Below, piece after piece: positions 8,909-17,186 of a stretch of 64,000 nt of DNA. The notes beneath the pieces were generated by a model. That model saw only the letters and a list, made by a program, of their open reading frames with translations. It made no database searches and was not told where the DNA came from. Source of the DNA: an uncultured Gammaproteobacteria bacterium (GTDB taxonomy: Bacteria; Pseudomonadota; Gammaproteobacteria; Pseudomonadales; Pseudohongiellaceae); contig CALEJT010000023.1 of assembly GCA_937898685.1 (NCBI GenBank), forward strand, positions 12,934 to 76,933, read 5' to 3'. Position 1 is the stretch's first letter. Each line of letters opens with the position of its first letter. The position numbers and the translations under genes were made by a program.

Positions 8909-9967
8909 ATGCGTCTCAAGAAACTTTGCACCTACACGTTGAGCGCCTTGTTGTTGGGAGGTGTTGCCACTGCCCATGGGTTGGACATCGAAAACGTGTC
9001 GCCCCATGAACGTTTGCGGCACGCGCTACTGCAAAGCGACTACGAAAAAGTGAGCGCGCTCGCCGCCACGCTCGAGGATCTCGACGCCCCGCTCAGCGAT
9101 GGTTCCACCTTGTTGGGTTGGGCGGCGGATGCGCAGGATCCGAAACTGGTGAGGATCCTGCTCGATGCCGGCGCCGACCCCAACGTTCACTACAGTGCTT
9201 CCAACGCGCCGCTCTTGATCGCGTGCCAGTACGGCGGCGCTCAAGTGATCGATGCCCTGCTCGATGCCGGCGCCGACGTGCGTGTGCAGCATCCGGAAGG
9301 TGCCGGCGCCTTGGCGCTCTGCGCAGCGCATGCGCCGACTGCCATCGTGAATCGCATGTTGGATGATCCGCGCATCGACATCGAACAAGCCGATGCTGGT
9401 GGCCAGACGCCCTTGATGTGGGCCGCGCGCGCGGGGCGTGTCGAGACGATGGAGCTCTTGATTGCCTATGGCGCCAACATCGAAGCAGTCACAGAAAAAG
9501 GCCTCACTCCACTCTTCTTCTCCCTGATGAGCGGCGAGCCGCAGGCACCAGTGGTCTTGATGCAGGCGGGCGCCAACCTTTCACACGTGGCTGGTGATGG
9601 CACTACGCTGATCCAGATCGCGATGTACCAGGGTGCCTACGATTTCGCACAGCAGTTGCTCGAGCTCGGTGAAGGCGATCTGCTTGCTTTCGATCGCAAC
9701 GGCAAACAACTGCTGCACGCCGCGATCCTCGCCGAGCAGCCGCAGTTGGTGTCCTTGTTGTTGAGCAAGGGCGCCGATGCCAACGCCATGACTGCACCTT
9801 CCAAGGTGGAGTGGCGCTATGAACGTAACTTCAGGGCTGGTGACTACGTCGAAGTATTGAAGACGCCGCTGGAACTCGCGGAAGAACTCGGCAACCTCGA
9901 ACTGGTCGACATGCTGATCGCCGCCGGCGCCGTACCTCGCGCGAAGGAGGAGCTCAGCAAGAACTGA
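8909..9967 (+). CDS. Exported ankyrin-repeat protein
   Basis: A 352-residue protein with a signal peptide (MRLKKLCTYTLSALLLGG..., cleavage near ATAHG). Ankyrin repeats follow, recognisable by LLGWAADAQDPKLVRILLDAGADPN, ALLDAGADVRVQ, TPLMWAARAGRVETMELLIAYGA and LLSKGADANA. Ankyrin domains bind protein partners. It starts 11 bases after the DUF1552 stop on the same strand, so it is probably the third gene of the operon and may scaffold the two other exported proteins. Confidence 0.88.
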   Translation: MRLKKLCTYTLSALLLGGVATAHGLDIENVSPHERLRHALLQSDYEKVSALAATLEDLDAPLSDGSTLLGWAADAQDPKLVRILLDAGADPNVHYSASNAPLLIACQYGGAQVIDALLDAGADVRVQHPEGAGALALCAAHAPTAIVNRMLDDPRIDIEQADAGGQTPLMWAARAGRVETMELLIAYGANIEAVTEKGLTPLFFSLMSGEPQAPVVLMQAGANLSHVAGDGTTLIQIAMYQGAYDFAQQLLELGEGDLLAFDRNGKQLLHAAILAEQPQLVSLLLSKGADANAMTAPSKVEWRYERNFRAGDYVEVLKTPLELAEELGNLELVDMLIAAGAVPRAKEELSKN

Positions 9968-9994
9968 GTTTCTGCTAGAAGATTCATTACCAAT

Positions 9995-10029
9995 GAAAAG
10001 CCCGGCGCCTCGTGTGAGACGGCCGGGCT
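9995..10029 (-). terminator. Terminator of the epimerase operon
   Basis: Stem AGCCCGGC/GCCGGGCT with a 15-base loop. Read on the minus strand, CTTTTCATT follows it, so it chiefly ends the leftward gbsR-epimerase unit. It may also stop the convergent ankyrin operon. Confidence 0.6.
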
Positions 10030-10070
10030 GGTCGGTGTCGATTCGTGATGTCGTCTTGCGCGACAGCACT

Positions 10071-10940
10071 TCACTGCTTCGCGATGAACTCGCGATAGCT
10101 CAAAGGCTCTCTGCCAAGCAGAGCTGCAAAATCCGAGTTGTCCCCCGTGTTACCGGCTTCGAGCATCGTGAGCGTGTCGCTGCAAAGCGGACTGGAGGGA
10201 ATGTAGTCGCCCACACGCGCACCGAGTCTCATCAGAAAAGCCGGCACCGGGATGTGCAGGGCTTCGCCGTGCCCGAGCTGCTGGCGATAGCTGTCGAGCA
10301 TGCCGCGCATCGTGGCGATTTCCTTGCCTGAGGCCACCACACTCTGGCTCGTCGCCTCCGCATCGTCCAACCAACGACCTACTGCCTCGACTACATCGTC
10401 GATGTGCACGGGCTGCATTTGTTGGTTGCCGCCCATCGGCAAACCATGCACCGGCAAGCTGGCAAGCAGACGGAACATGCGTGCGCTGGCGCCGTCTTCG
10501 CCATAGATCACGGAGGGACGCAGGTTCAACCAACGAATTGCAGGAGACAGAGTGAACAATACGGCTTCGGCCTCACGACGACGCTGGAAATAAGGCGTCT
10601 GTACCGTCCCCTCCACACCCAGCGCCGAGAAGTTCACGATGCGCTCGATGCCAACCTGCTCGGCTGCCTTGAACAAGGCAATCGGCGCCTGCGCCAACAG
10701 CTTCTGCATGGGTTGTGCTGCAGTGTCGCGCAATACGCCAACGGCATTGATGACCACATCCACACCTTCGAGTGCCGCCAGCCACGCTTCGGGCGTCAGC
10801 ATGTCGAGATAGTTCACGCGACGATCGTCCGGTGACTGCACGCGGCGCACGCCACGGATGCAGCGATGGCCGCTACTGCTGAGTCCTGCAAGGAGATGGC
10901 GACCAACGAAACCGCTGGCACCGCAGATCAAGATGTTCAT
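10071..10940 (-). CDS. NAD(P)-dependent epimerase/dehydratase (atypical SDR)
   Basis: A 289-residue extended/atypical short-chain dehydrogenase. The Rossmann signature GASGFVG is at residues 7-13. VVINAVGVLRD and IVNFSALGVEG follow, resembling NmrA/NDUFA9-type reductases that bind NAD(P)H. The substrate cannot be told from sequence. Its start lies 48 bases after the stop of the GbsR-type gene on the same strand, so it is likely co-transcribed with and controlled by that regulator. Confidence 0.8.
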   Translation of the reverse strand: MNILICGASGFVGRHLLAGLSSSGHRCIRGVRRVQSPDDRRVNYLDMLTPEAWLAALEGVDVVINAVGVLRDTAAQPMQKLLAQAPIALFKAAEQVGIERIVNFSALGVEGTVQTPYFQRRREAEAVLFTLSPAIRWLNLRPSVIYGEDGASARMFRLLASLPVHGLPMGGNQQMQPVHIDDVVEAVGRWLDDAEATSQSVVASGKEIATMRGMLDSYRQQLGHGEALHIPVPAFLMRLGARVGDYIPSSPLCSDTLTMLEAGNTGDNSDFAALLGREPLSYREFIAKQ

Positions 10941-10988
10941 GCGTTTCTCCTCCCTTTGCAGGCCTGCGACTCGTTTGCGAATCGCTCC

Positions 10989-11519
10989 TCATGCCTTGTT
11001 CGGCCGCAGCAGCGTTTTGATCTTGCTGCCGAGTTTCATCAACTTCATCAGCGTGCTCGATTCCAGTCTGAGCATCTCGTCGCCCCAGTTGGACAGCGCT
11101 TCCATCAAGCCCAAGGTGTCCTGAATGCGTTGACGCACGGCCTTGTCTTCCTTGTTGAGATCATTGCTCGCGAGGCATTCGCGCAACACCTGCACCGTCG
11201 GATCGAACTCGCGCTGTTTGCGTTCCTGCACGATCACGCGGAAGAGCTCCCACACATCGGTGGAGGTTTCGAAGTGATCGCGACGATCCCCCATCACGTG
11301 CACCACCTTGATCAGCTTCCAGCTCTGCAATTCCTTCAGGCTGTTGCTGACGTTGGAACGCGCCACGCCCAGCGTTTCGACGATCTCATCCGCTGGCAAC
11401 GGACGACCGGCCAGATAGAGCAAGGCATGGATCTGTGAGACGGTGCGATTCACGCCCCACTTGGAGCCCATTTCACCCCAGTGGAGCACGAAACGTTCGG
11501 AGACGGGATTCAGTTTCAT
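10989..11519 (-). CDS. GbsR/MarR-type transcriptional regulator
   Basis: A 176-residue winged-helix repressor-like protein. The N-terminus (FVLHWGEMGSKWGVNRTVSQIHALLYL) and the recognition region (EIVETLGVARSNVSNSLKELQSW) fit the GbsR branch of MarR proteins, which often control osmolyte or stress genes. The C-terminal half is helical. A perfect 15-bp inverted repeat lies 20-54 bases upstream, which suggests autoregulation. The epimerase gene follows in the same direction. The signal sensed is unknown. Confidence 0.85.
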   Translation of the reverse strand: MKLNPVSERFVLHWGEMGSKWGVNRTVSQIHALLYLAGRPLPADEIVETLGVARSNVSNSLKELQSWKLIKVVHVMGDRRDHFETSTDVWELFRVIVQERKQREFDPTVQVLRECLASNDLNKEDKAVRQRIQDTLGLMEALSNWGDEMLRLESSTLMKLMKLGSKIKTLLRPNKA

Positions 11520-11539
11520 GGCGCGCGATGCTAGGTGGC

Positions 11540-11573
11540 TTCATTTATTTCTGTCAACACAGAAATAAATGAA
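11540..11573. promoter_or_regulatory. Perfect palindromic operator upstream of the GbsR-type gene
   Basis: TTCATTTATTTCTGT, a CAAC spacer, then ACAGAAATAAATGAA: 15-bp arms with no mismatch. It is AT-rich against the local background and sits 20 bases from the regulator's start codon, as expected for an autorepression site. Confidence 0.75.
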
Positions 11574-11624
11574 AGTTGTAACAAAGTGTCGAAGCGGCAG
11601 AGTGCACGGCACTCTGCCATCAGC

Positions 11625-12308
11625 TCAGTTCGGCAAGCGATAGATGAAGCGGCAGTAGGCGGGACTGAAGTTGGCGATGCCATCGGGGGCGACTTCGCCA
11701 TGACCACGCACGCGATAACGTGCCTCGGGATCGGCGTTCATCAAGGCCTGCAAGGTGCCATGCAGCGGTTGATTGCCGAGATCCATGTCGAACACCAGAA
11801 CGTGCTCCGAATCATTCTCGGCGCGCAGCGCCAAGCCCATGTGCTCGATGTTCTCGCTCGCCATGGCAAGCAGGCCTTCGGCTTCGAAGTCGGGCGTCTC
11901 GCTGAGGTCGGCACCGGATTCTTCGCTGGGAAACTCCGGAGCCAGTACCGCGATGAGTGCGGGCACGGGCGGCGGTTCCCAGTCACTCAGTTGCGAGACC
12001 CCGGGCTGGATGTCGTGCAATTCGGCGAGACGCGCGATGTGTGCCTGTTCGCGGCAACCGTCGTCGGTACAGGCTTGCAGCACTTCACGTTGCCAACGCT
12101 CGGCATCGGCTTGCAGGCATGGTGCGGCCTCGCCCGCTCCGGTCTCCGCACCGAATTGATAGCGTGCCAAGAGTTCTCTCAACCACTCGGCGCGTTCCTG
12201 CGGATCCGGCGGTAGTTCCAGTTCCTGAGCCGTTGTCGTCGTACTGCCGAGCACGGCCGCGGCGGCAAACATGATGGTTTTGAAGGAAGTGTGGAAAGTC
12301 GTCTTCAT
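11625..12308 (-). CDS. Exported protein of unknown function
   Basis: Not recognised. From the chosen ATG (12308) the product has 227 residues and begins MKTTFHTSFKTIMFAAAAVLG, a signal peptide probably cleaved near TTTAQ. The frame is open 22 codons further upstream, but the signal peptide and an AGGGA upstream support 12308. The mature part is acidic and Pro/Glu-rich with a Cys pair (CTDDGCREQ). It ends with RVRGHGEVAPDGIANFSPAYCRFIYRLPN. It stands alone between the GbsR-type operon and ubiK. Confidence 0.6.
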   Translation of the reverse strand: MKTTFHTSFKTIMFAAAAVLGSTTTTAQELELPPDPQERAEWLRELLARYQFGAETGAGEAAPCLQADAERWQREVLQACTDDGCREQAHIARLAELHDIQPGVSQLSDWEPPPVPALIAVLAPEFPSEESGADLSETPDFEAEGLLAMASENIEHMGLALRAENDSEHVLVFDMDLGNQPLHGTLQALMNADPEARYRVRGHGEVAPDGIANFSPAYCRFIYRLPN

Positions 12309-12480
12309 CGGTTTCGTCCCTGCGAGATGAAGTGTTGAACGGTTGGGGCTGCGAGATTCTACGATTGGCGACATCCGAAGTCGCAGGATTCTTGACCAGG
12401 TGGTCTTAGACGTTGGCTGCGTAGCATCATGCGCGAACCGAGCTGAATACGTTCCGAATGTCTTTCAACGCGGACCTGCA

Positions 12481-12735
12481 TCAAGCATCGGCAGAACGTT
12501 TTCGTTGTTCGAGCTCCTGCAGGCGCTGTTCGAGTTCGCTCAGGCGTGCTTCGGCGCGAGCCAGAAGCTGTGTCTGTGCCAGAAATTCCTCACGTGAAAC
12601 CAGGTTCAGCGGCTTGAGTGCACCCTGCAGCAGCTCGAAGAGTTCGTGCTCGGCCTTCAGGCGCGCCTCGTTCGCCAACGGCATCAGGTCGGCAGCCTTG
12701 GCACTGAGCTTACGCAGGAAATCGTTGTCGATCAT
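12481..12735 (-). CDS. ubiK: Ubiquinone biosynthesis accessory factor UbiK (BMFP family)
   Basis: An 84-residue protein of the YqiC/UbiK (DUF526) family, which assists the soluble ubiquinone-synthesis complex in aerobic growth. It begins MIDNDFLRKLSAKAADLMP and ends in a coiled coil (LLARAEARLSELEQRLQELEQRK), the layout of known members. ATG 12735 is chosen over an upstream frame extension because it matches the family start. ubiK beside glnK and near comM is a known gammaproteobacterial neighbourhood. An aromatic-ring hydroxylase possibly in the same pathway is 2 kb away. Confidence 0.85.
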   Translation of the reverse strand: MIDNDFLRKLSAKAADLMPLANEARLKAEHELFELLQGALKPLNLVSREEFLAQTQLLARAEARLSELEQRLQELEQRKRSADA

Positions 12736-12876
12736 GATCCAATCCTCTGTGAGCGCCAAAGTGTAGGGGAAGGCTGTGAGCTACGAAACGGTTTTTACTG
12801 CGCCGGTCATGGGAATTATGGCGGCGCTCCCTTATACTCAGTCGCCGCATTTGGCCGCATTGGAGGATATACACCC

Positions 12877-13215
12877 ATGAAAATGATCACGGCTGTCATC
12901 AAGCCCTTCAAACTGGACGATGTGCGCGAGGCGCTGTCCGGCATCGGCGTACAGGGTATTACCGTGACCGAGGTAAAAGGCTTCGGCCGTCAGAAAGGTC
13001 ACACCGAACTGTATCGCGGGGCTGAATACGTGGTCGATTTTCTGCCGAAAATCCGCTTGGAAATCGCGGTGGAAGACAACATGGTCGATCAGGTCATCGA
13101 AACGCTGAGCAAGGCGGCGTCCACTGGCAAGATCGGCGACGGCAAGATCTTCGTGCACAACCTCGAGCAGGTGATCCGTATCCGCACCGGCGAAACCGGC
13201 CCGGATGCGCTGTAA
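12877..13215 (+). CDS. glnK: Nitrogen regulatory protein P-II
   Basis: A 112-residue trimeric signalling protein that reports nitrogen, carbon and energy state by binding ATP/ADP and 2-oxoglutarate. The uridylylation site Tyr51 lies in the T-loop (YRGAEYVVDF). The B- and C-loop motifs TGKIGDGKIFV and RIRTGETG are intact. ATG 12877 follows a good GGAGGA site; an open upstream extension is not conserved. The start MKMITAVIKPFKLDDVREAL fits GlnK or GlnB. No amtB gene adjoins it, so GlnB cannot be excluded. Confidence 0.92.
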   Translation: MKMITAVIKPFKLDDVREALSGIGVQGITVTEVKGFGRQKGHTELYRGAEYVVDFLPKIRLEIAVEDNMVDQVIETLSKAASTGKIGDGKIFVHNLEQVIRIRTGETGPDAL

Positions 13216-13239
13216 ATAGCACGCCCCAATGCGCAACAG

Positions 13240-13268
13240 ACCGCCCACTTCATGTGGGCGGTTTCGTT
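13240..13268 (+). terminator. Rho-independent terminator after glnK
   Basis: Perfect 9-bp stem ACCGCCCAC/GTGGGCGGT with a TTCAT loop, then TTCGTTT. It lies between the convergent glnK and rsmE genes. Confidence 0.85.
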
Positions 13269-13272
13269 TCTG

Positions 13273-13998
13273 CTAGTGCGATTCCCACAGCTGTTGCAGC
13301 ACGGCGAGCGCGGCAACGGGTGCCGTTTCGGTGCGCAGGATGCGTGGACCCAATCGAATACCGACGAAACCCTTCGCGCGCGCGGCGGCGATTTCTTCCG
13401 GGGCCAGTCCGCCTTCTGGACCGATCAGGAGTGCGACTTCACCTTGCGGTACAGGACCTCCCAACCGCTGCGCCTCGGCCTGATCGAAGAGCAACTTCAA
13501 TTCCGCCGCACATTCCTCGAGGAAACGGCTCAAGCTGAGCGGCGCCAGCACTTGCGGCACCTTCACTCGTCCCGATTGTTCACAGGCGCTGATGGCCACC
13601 TGCTGCCAATGCTCGACGCGTTTGTCCTGGCGTGAACCATCGAGCTTCACTTCGCAGTGCGCAGTGAAAAGTGGTTGGATGCGGGTGACTCCGAGCTCGG
13701 TGCTCTTCTGAATCGCGTAGTCCATGCGCTCGCCGCGCGAGATGCCGAGCGCGAGCAGGGTCTGCAGGGAGGACTCGGTACCGGGATCACTACCCTCGCC
13801 TACTAGCACTTCCACTTCGTGCTTGGTGACGGCGCTAACTTCCGCGGCGTACTGCAACCCCGAGCCATCGAAGAGGCAGACCGGCGTGCCGGGTGTCACA
13901 CGCAGTACCTTGCCGAGGTAGTGCGCGCGATCACCACCGAGTCGCAGCGTGGCGTTGGCAGTGATGGTTTGCGGTACGTAAAGACGCGAGATGCGCAC
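13273..13998 (-). CDS. rsmE: 16S rRNA (uracil1498-N3)-methyltransferase
   Basis: A 241-residue SPOUT-class enzyme that methylates U1498 in the 30S decoding centre using SAM. It has an N-terminal PUA-like part (MRISRLYVPQTI...HYLGKVLRVTPG) and a C-terminal trefoil-knot domain (LLIGPEGGLAPEEIAAA, RLGPRILRTETAPVAALAVLQ) that forms the SAM site. Length and motifs are those of the family. The stop is just after the shared glnK terminator. Confidence 0.93.
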   Translation of the reverse strand: MRISRLYVPQTITANATLRLGGDRAHYLGKVLRVTPGTPVCLFDGSGLQYAAEVSAVTKHEVEVLVGEGSDPGTESSLQTLLALGISRGERMDYAIQKSTELGVTRIQPLFTAHCEVKLDGSRQDKRVEHWQQVAISACEQSGRVKVPQVLAPLSLSRFLEECAAELKLLFDQAEAQRLGGPVPQGEVALLIGPEGGLAPEEIAAARAKGFVGIRLGPRILRTETAPVAALAVLQQLWESH

Positions 13999-14026
13999 CC
14001 TGGCTCCGATTCACGCGATGGCGTGC

Positions 14027-14611
<585 letters not shown>

Positions 14612-14728
14612 GGGGAAGTTCCAGGCCCACAAAAAAAGGGCCTGCACTTTACCAGAAAATGCGGATAATGCCCCGGTTTCAGCCCTTGGCGGGCGCCGCT
14701 GTCGTGACCTGGGCAGCATTGATGAGGT

Positions 14729-14751
14729 GGCGCCCTGCTTGCGGGGGCGCC
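14729..14751 (+). other. Leader hairpin upstream of the UbiH-type gene
   Basis: Stem GGCGCCC/GGGCGCC with a 9-base loop, 17 bases before the hydroxylase start codon. There is no U-tract, so it is not an evident terminator. It could hinder or tune translation initiation. Confidence 0.35.
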
Positions 14752-14768
14752 GGTAGTCCCGAACACAA

Positions 14769-15983
14769 ATGAAGCAATACACCGAATACGACATCGTCAT
14801 CGCCGGTGGCGGCATGGTGGGTCTGGCCATGGCGCTGGCGCTGGCCGACACCTCACTGCGCGTGGCGCTGGTGGATCAGAAGGCGCCGCGACCGAGCGCC
14901 GAGCTGCCTCCGCTCGACGAACCACGCTTCGACAACCGCGTCAGCGCGCTCACGCCCGCGAGTGCGGCGTTTCTGGATGAGCTCGGGGTTTGGAGCCCCC
15001 TCACCCGACTGCGCCTCTGCCCCTATACCCGCATGGAAGTGTGGGATGCCGACGGCACGGGCAGCATCAGCTTCGACGCGCGCGAACTGCATGCGGAATC
15101 ACTCGGCTATCTCGTCGAAAATTCGCTCGTCACCGCGGTGCTGGCGGATGGTCTCGCGCGCAGCAAAGTGGACACTCACTACGGCTCTGGTTTCGCCGGG
15201 CTCGAACGCGAAGCCGAAGGCTGGACGCTGCGTCTGCAGGACGGCCGCAGCTTTGGCGGCAAGCTGCTGATCGGTGCCGATGGTGGCGCCTCCCGCATCC
15301 GTGAATGGGCGGGGCTGCGTACGCGCGGTTGGAGCTACGAGCAGCAGGCCCTGGTGACCACCTTCCGCACCGAATTGCCCCACGAGGCCACCGCGCGTCA
15401 GGTCTTCATGCGCACCGGTCCCCTGGCCTTCCTGCCCTTGCGTCTCCAGGGTGAGGATGCCGGCCACCATTCCTCGATCGTGTGGAGCTGCGATCCGGAA
15501 CTGGCACAGGAGCTCCTGGCCCTGGAACCGGACGAGTTCGCCGGTCGCTGTGCCCGCGCCTTCGAACATCGCCTCGGCGCGCTCGACATCCTCAATCCCG
15601 TGCAGTCCTTCCCGCTGCGCCAGTTGCACGCCGTCGACTACGTGCTGCCCCAGTTGGCGCTGATCGGCGATGCCGCTCACACCATCCACCCCCTCGCCGG
15701 GCAGGGCGTGAACCTGGGTCTGGCCGATGCCAAGAGCCTGGCCGCCGTCGTGCGCCGAGCCCTGGCACAGGGGCGCGATTACGCCTCGTTGCAGACCCTG
15801 AGCCGCTACCAACGCGAACGCAAACCGCTCAACCTCGGCATGATGTTGGGGATGGAAGGCTTCAAGCGTCTCTTCGGCAGCAACGAACTTGCGCTGCGCT
15901 GGCTGCGCAACAACGGCTTGGCGCTGGTCGATGGTTTGGGGCCGATCAAACAGACGATAGCCCGTTACGCCACGGGATTGTGA
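14769..15983 (+). CDS. FAD-dependent UbiH/UbiF/VisC (UbiI)-type hydroxylase
   Basis: A 404-residue flavoprotein monooxygenase of ubiquinone biosynthesis, which hydroxylates the polyprenyl-phenol ring. The FAD-binding motif GGGMVG is at 13-18, a second FAD/NADPH motif GADGGASRIREWA is near 170, and GDAAHTIHPLAGQGVNLGLAD is near 300. The segment RMEVWDADGTGSISFDA resembles VisC/UbiI, but which ring position it modifies cannot be fixed. It lies divergent from ribA; ubiK is close by. Confidence 0.85.
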   Translation: MKQYTEYDIVIAGGGMVGLAMALALADTSLRVALVDQKAPRPSAELPPLDEPRFDNRVSALTPASAAFLDELGVWSPLTRLRLCPYTRMEVWDADGTGSISFDARELHAESLGYLVENSLVTAVLADGLARSKVDTHYGSGFAGLEREAEGWTLRLQDGRSFGGKLLIGADGGASRIREWAGLRTRGWSYEQQALVTTFRTELPHEATARQVFMRTGPLAFLPLRLQGEDAGHHSSIVWSCDPELAQELLALEPDEFAGRCARAFEHRLGALDILNPVQSFPLRQLHAVDYVLPQLALIGDAAHTIHPLAGQGVNLGLADAKSLAAVVRRALAQGRDYASLQTLSRYQRERKPLNLGMMLGMEGFKRLFGSNELALRWLRNNGLALVDGLGPIKQTIARYATGL

Positions 15984-15988
15984 CCATG

Positions 15989-16007
15989 AATGATAATTAT
16001 TATCATC
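15989..16007 (+). promoter_or_regulatory. Fur box upstream of the iron ABC transporter genes
   Basis: The core TGATAAT-T-ATTATCA (15991-16005) matches the 7-1-7 Fur motif at every position. It lies 50 bases before the start of an iron(III) binding-protein gene, so iron-dependent repression is expected. Confidence 0.85.
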
Positions 16008-16054
16008 TCCTGCCCCTCTGATTGATTCCCCGCCAGTTTCCCCACGGAGTCGCC

Positions 16055-17164
16055 ATGTCCCACTTCGCCCTCCCCGTTTCTCCCTCCGTTTCGGCCCTGC
16101 GCAGCCTGAGCCTGGCACTGGTGGCCGCCTTCACCCTGGCAGCTTGTGGCGGCGACGACTCCGCTCCGCAGAGTGGCGCGGCGCCGAGTCCGGGCGCTTC
16201 CGGCACGGCCGCGGCGACGCCAGAGCCGACGGGCCCGGTGGTGGTCTATTCCTCGCGCCAGGAATACCTCATCAAACCGCTGTTCGACCGCTTCACGCAG
16301 GAAACCGGCATTGAGGTGCAGACGCAGACGGGTGAGGAAGGGCCGCTGATCGCACGTCTGGAAGCCGAGGGGATAGGCACCTACGCCGACCTCTTCTACA
16401 CCGTGGACGTGGGCAATCTGTGGATCGCCGCCAACAAGGGTTTGTTGGCGCCCACTCGCTCGGAAATTCTCGAAAAAGACATCCCCGAGCATCTGCGCGA
16501 CCCCGAAGGCCGCTGGTTCGGTCTGTCGGTGCGTGCCCGCACCATCGCCTACTCCACCGAGCGGGTGAAGCCGGAAGAACTCTCCACCTACGAGGCGCTG
16601 GCCGATCCCAAGTGGAAGGGGCGTCTCTGTCTGCGCACCTCGCGCAAGGTCTACAACATGTCGCTGGTGGCCACGATGATCAATCGTCTCGGCGAGGCGC
16701 AGACCGAAGAAGTGGTGAAGGGCTGGGTTGGCAACCTCGCCACGCGTGTTTTCAACAGCGACAACCTGATCGTGCAGGCGATCGCGGCGGGTCAGTGCGA
16801 CGTGGGGATAGTGAATACCTACTATCTTGGCCAGGAACAGCAGCAGAACCCCGACATCCCGGTGGCGCTGTTCTGGGCCAACCAGGACACGAGCGGTGTG
16901 CATGTGAACATCAGCGGCGCCGGCATCACCACCCACGCCAAGAACCCGGAAGGTGCCAAGCGTCTGCTCGAGTGGCTGTCCACCGAGGAGCCGCAGCGGA
17001 TGTTCTCTGAGCTCAACCTCGAGTTCCCCGCCAACCCGGCCATCGAACCGGTGCCGCTGGTGCAGAGCTGGGGCGAGTTCAAGCCCGACCAGGTCAACGT
17101 CGAAGTGGCGGGACGCCTGCAGGCCGACGCCGTGCGTCTGATGGACCGCGCCGACTATCGCTAA
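16055..17164 (+). CDS. Iron(III) ABC transporter substrate-binding lipoprotein
   Basis: A 369-residue FbpA/FutA/IdiA-type binding protein that captures ferric iron outside the inner membrane. A lipobox (TLAAC, Cys about residue 30) predicts a lipid anchor, followed by a flexible Gly/Ala/Ser/Pro linker. The mature fold opens with VVVYSSRQEYLIKPLFDRFTQETGI. Tyr-rich segments near YYLGQEQQQN may hold iron ligands. ATG 16055 is chosen over an upstream TTG because GGAG lies just ahead. The Fur box upstream and the permease downstream confirm the role. Confidence 0.9.
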   Translation: MSHFALPVSPSVSALRSLSLALVAAFTLAACGGDDSAPQSGAAPSPGASGTAAATPEPTGPVVVYSSRQEYLIKPLFDRFTQETGIEVQTQTGEEGPLIARLEAEGIGTYADLFYTVDVGNLWIAANKGLLAPTRSEILEKDIPEHLRDPEGRWFGLSVRARTIAYSTERVKPEELSTYEALADPKWKGRLCLRTSRKVYNMSLVATMINRLGEAQTEEVVKGWVGNLATRVFNSDNLIVQAIAAGQCDVGIVNTYYLGQEQQQNPDIPVALFWANQDTSGVHVNISGAGITTHAKNPEGAKRLLEWLSTEEPQRMFSELNLEFPANPAIEPVPLVQSWGEFKPDQVNVEVAGRLQADAVRLMDRADYR

Positions 17165-17186
17165 GCTCTTCAGTTAGTACTCACTG

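Noticed and set aside
12736..12876. Sigma-54 promoter for glnK
   Set aside because: No good GG-N10-GC match (TGGCAC-N5-TTGC) was found upstream of the start.
14612..14768. FMN riboswitch between ribA and the UbiH-type gene
   Set aside because: The conserved RFN-element blocks are absent; only a GC hairpin is present.
15099..16118. 339-codon minus-strand frame
   Set aside because: It overlaps the UbiH-type gene and the Fur-box region and has no family features.
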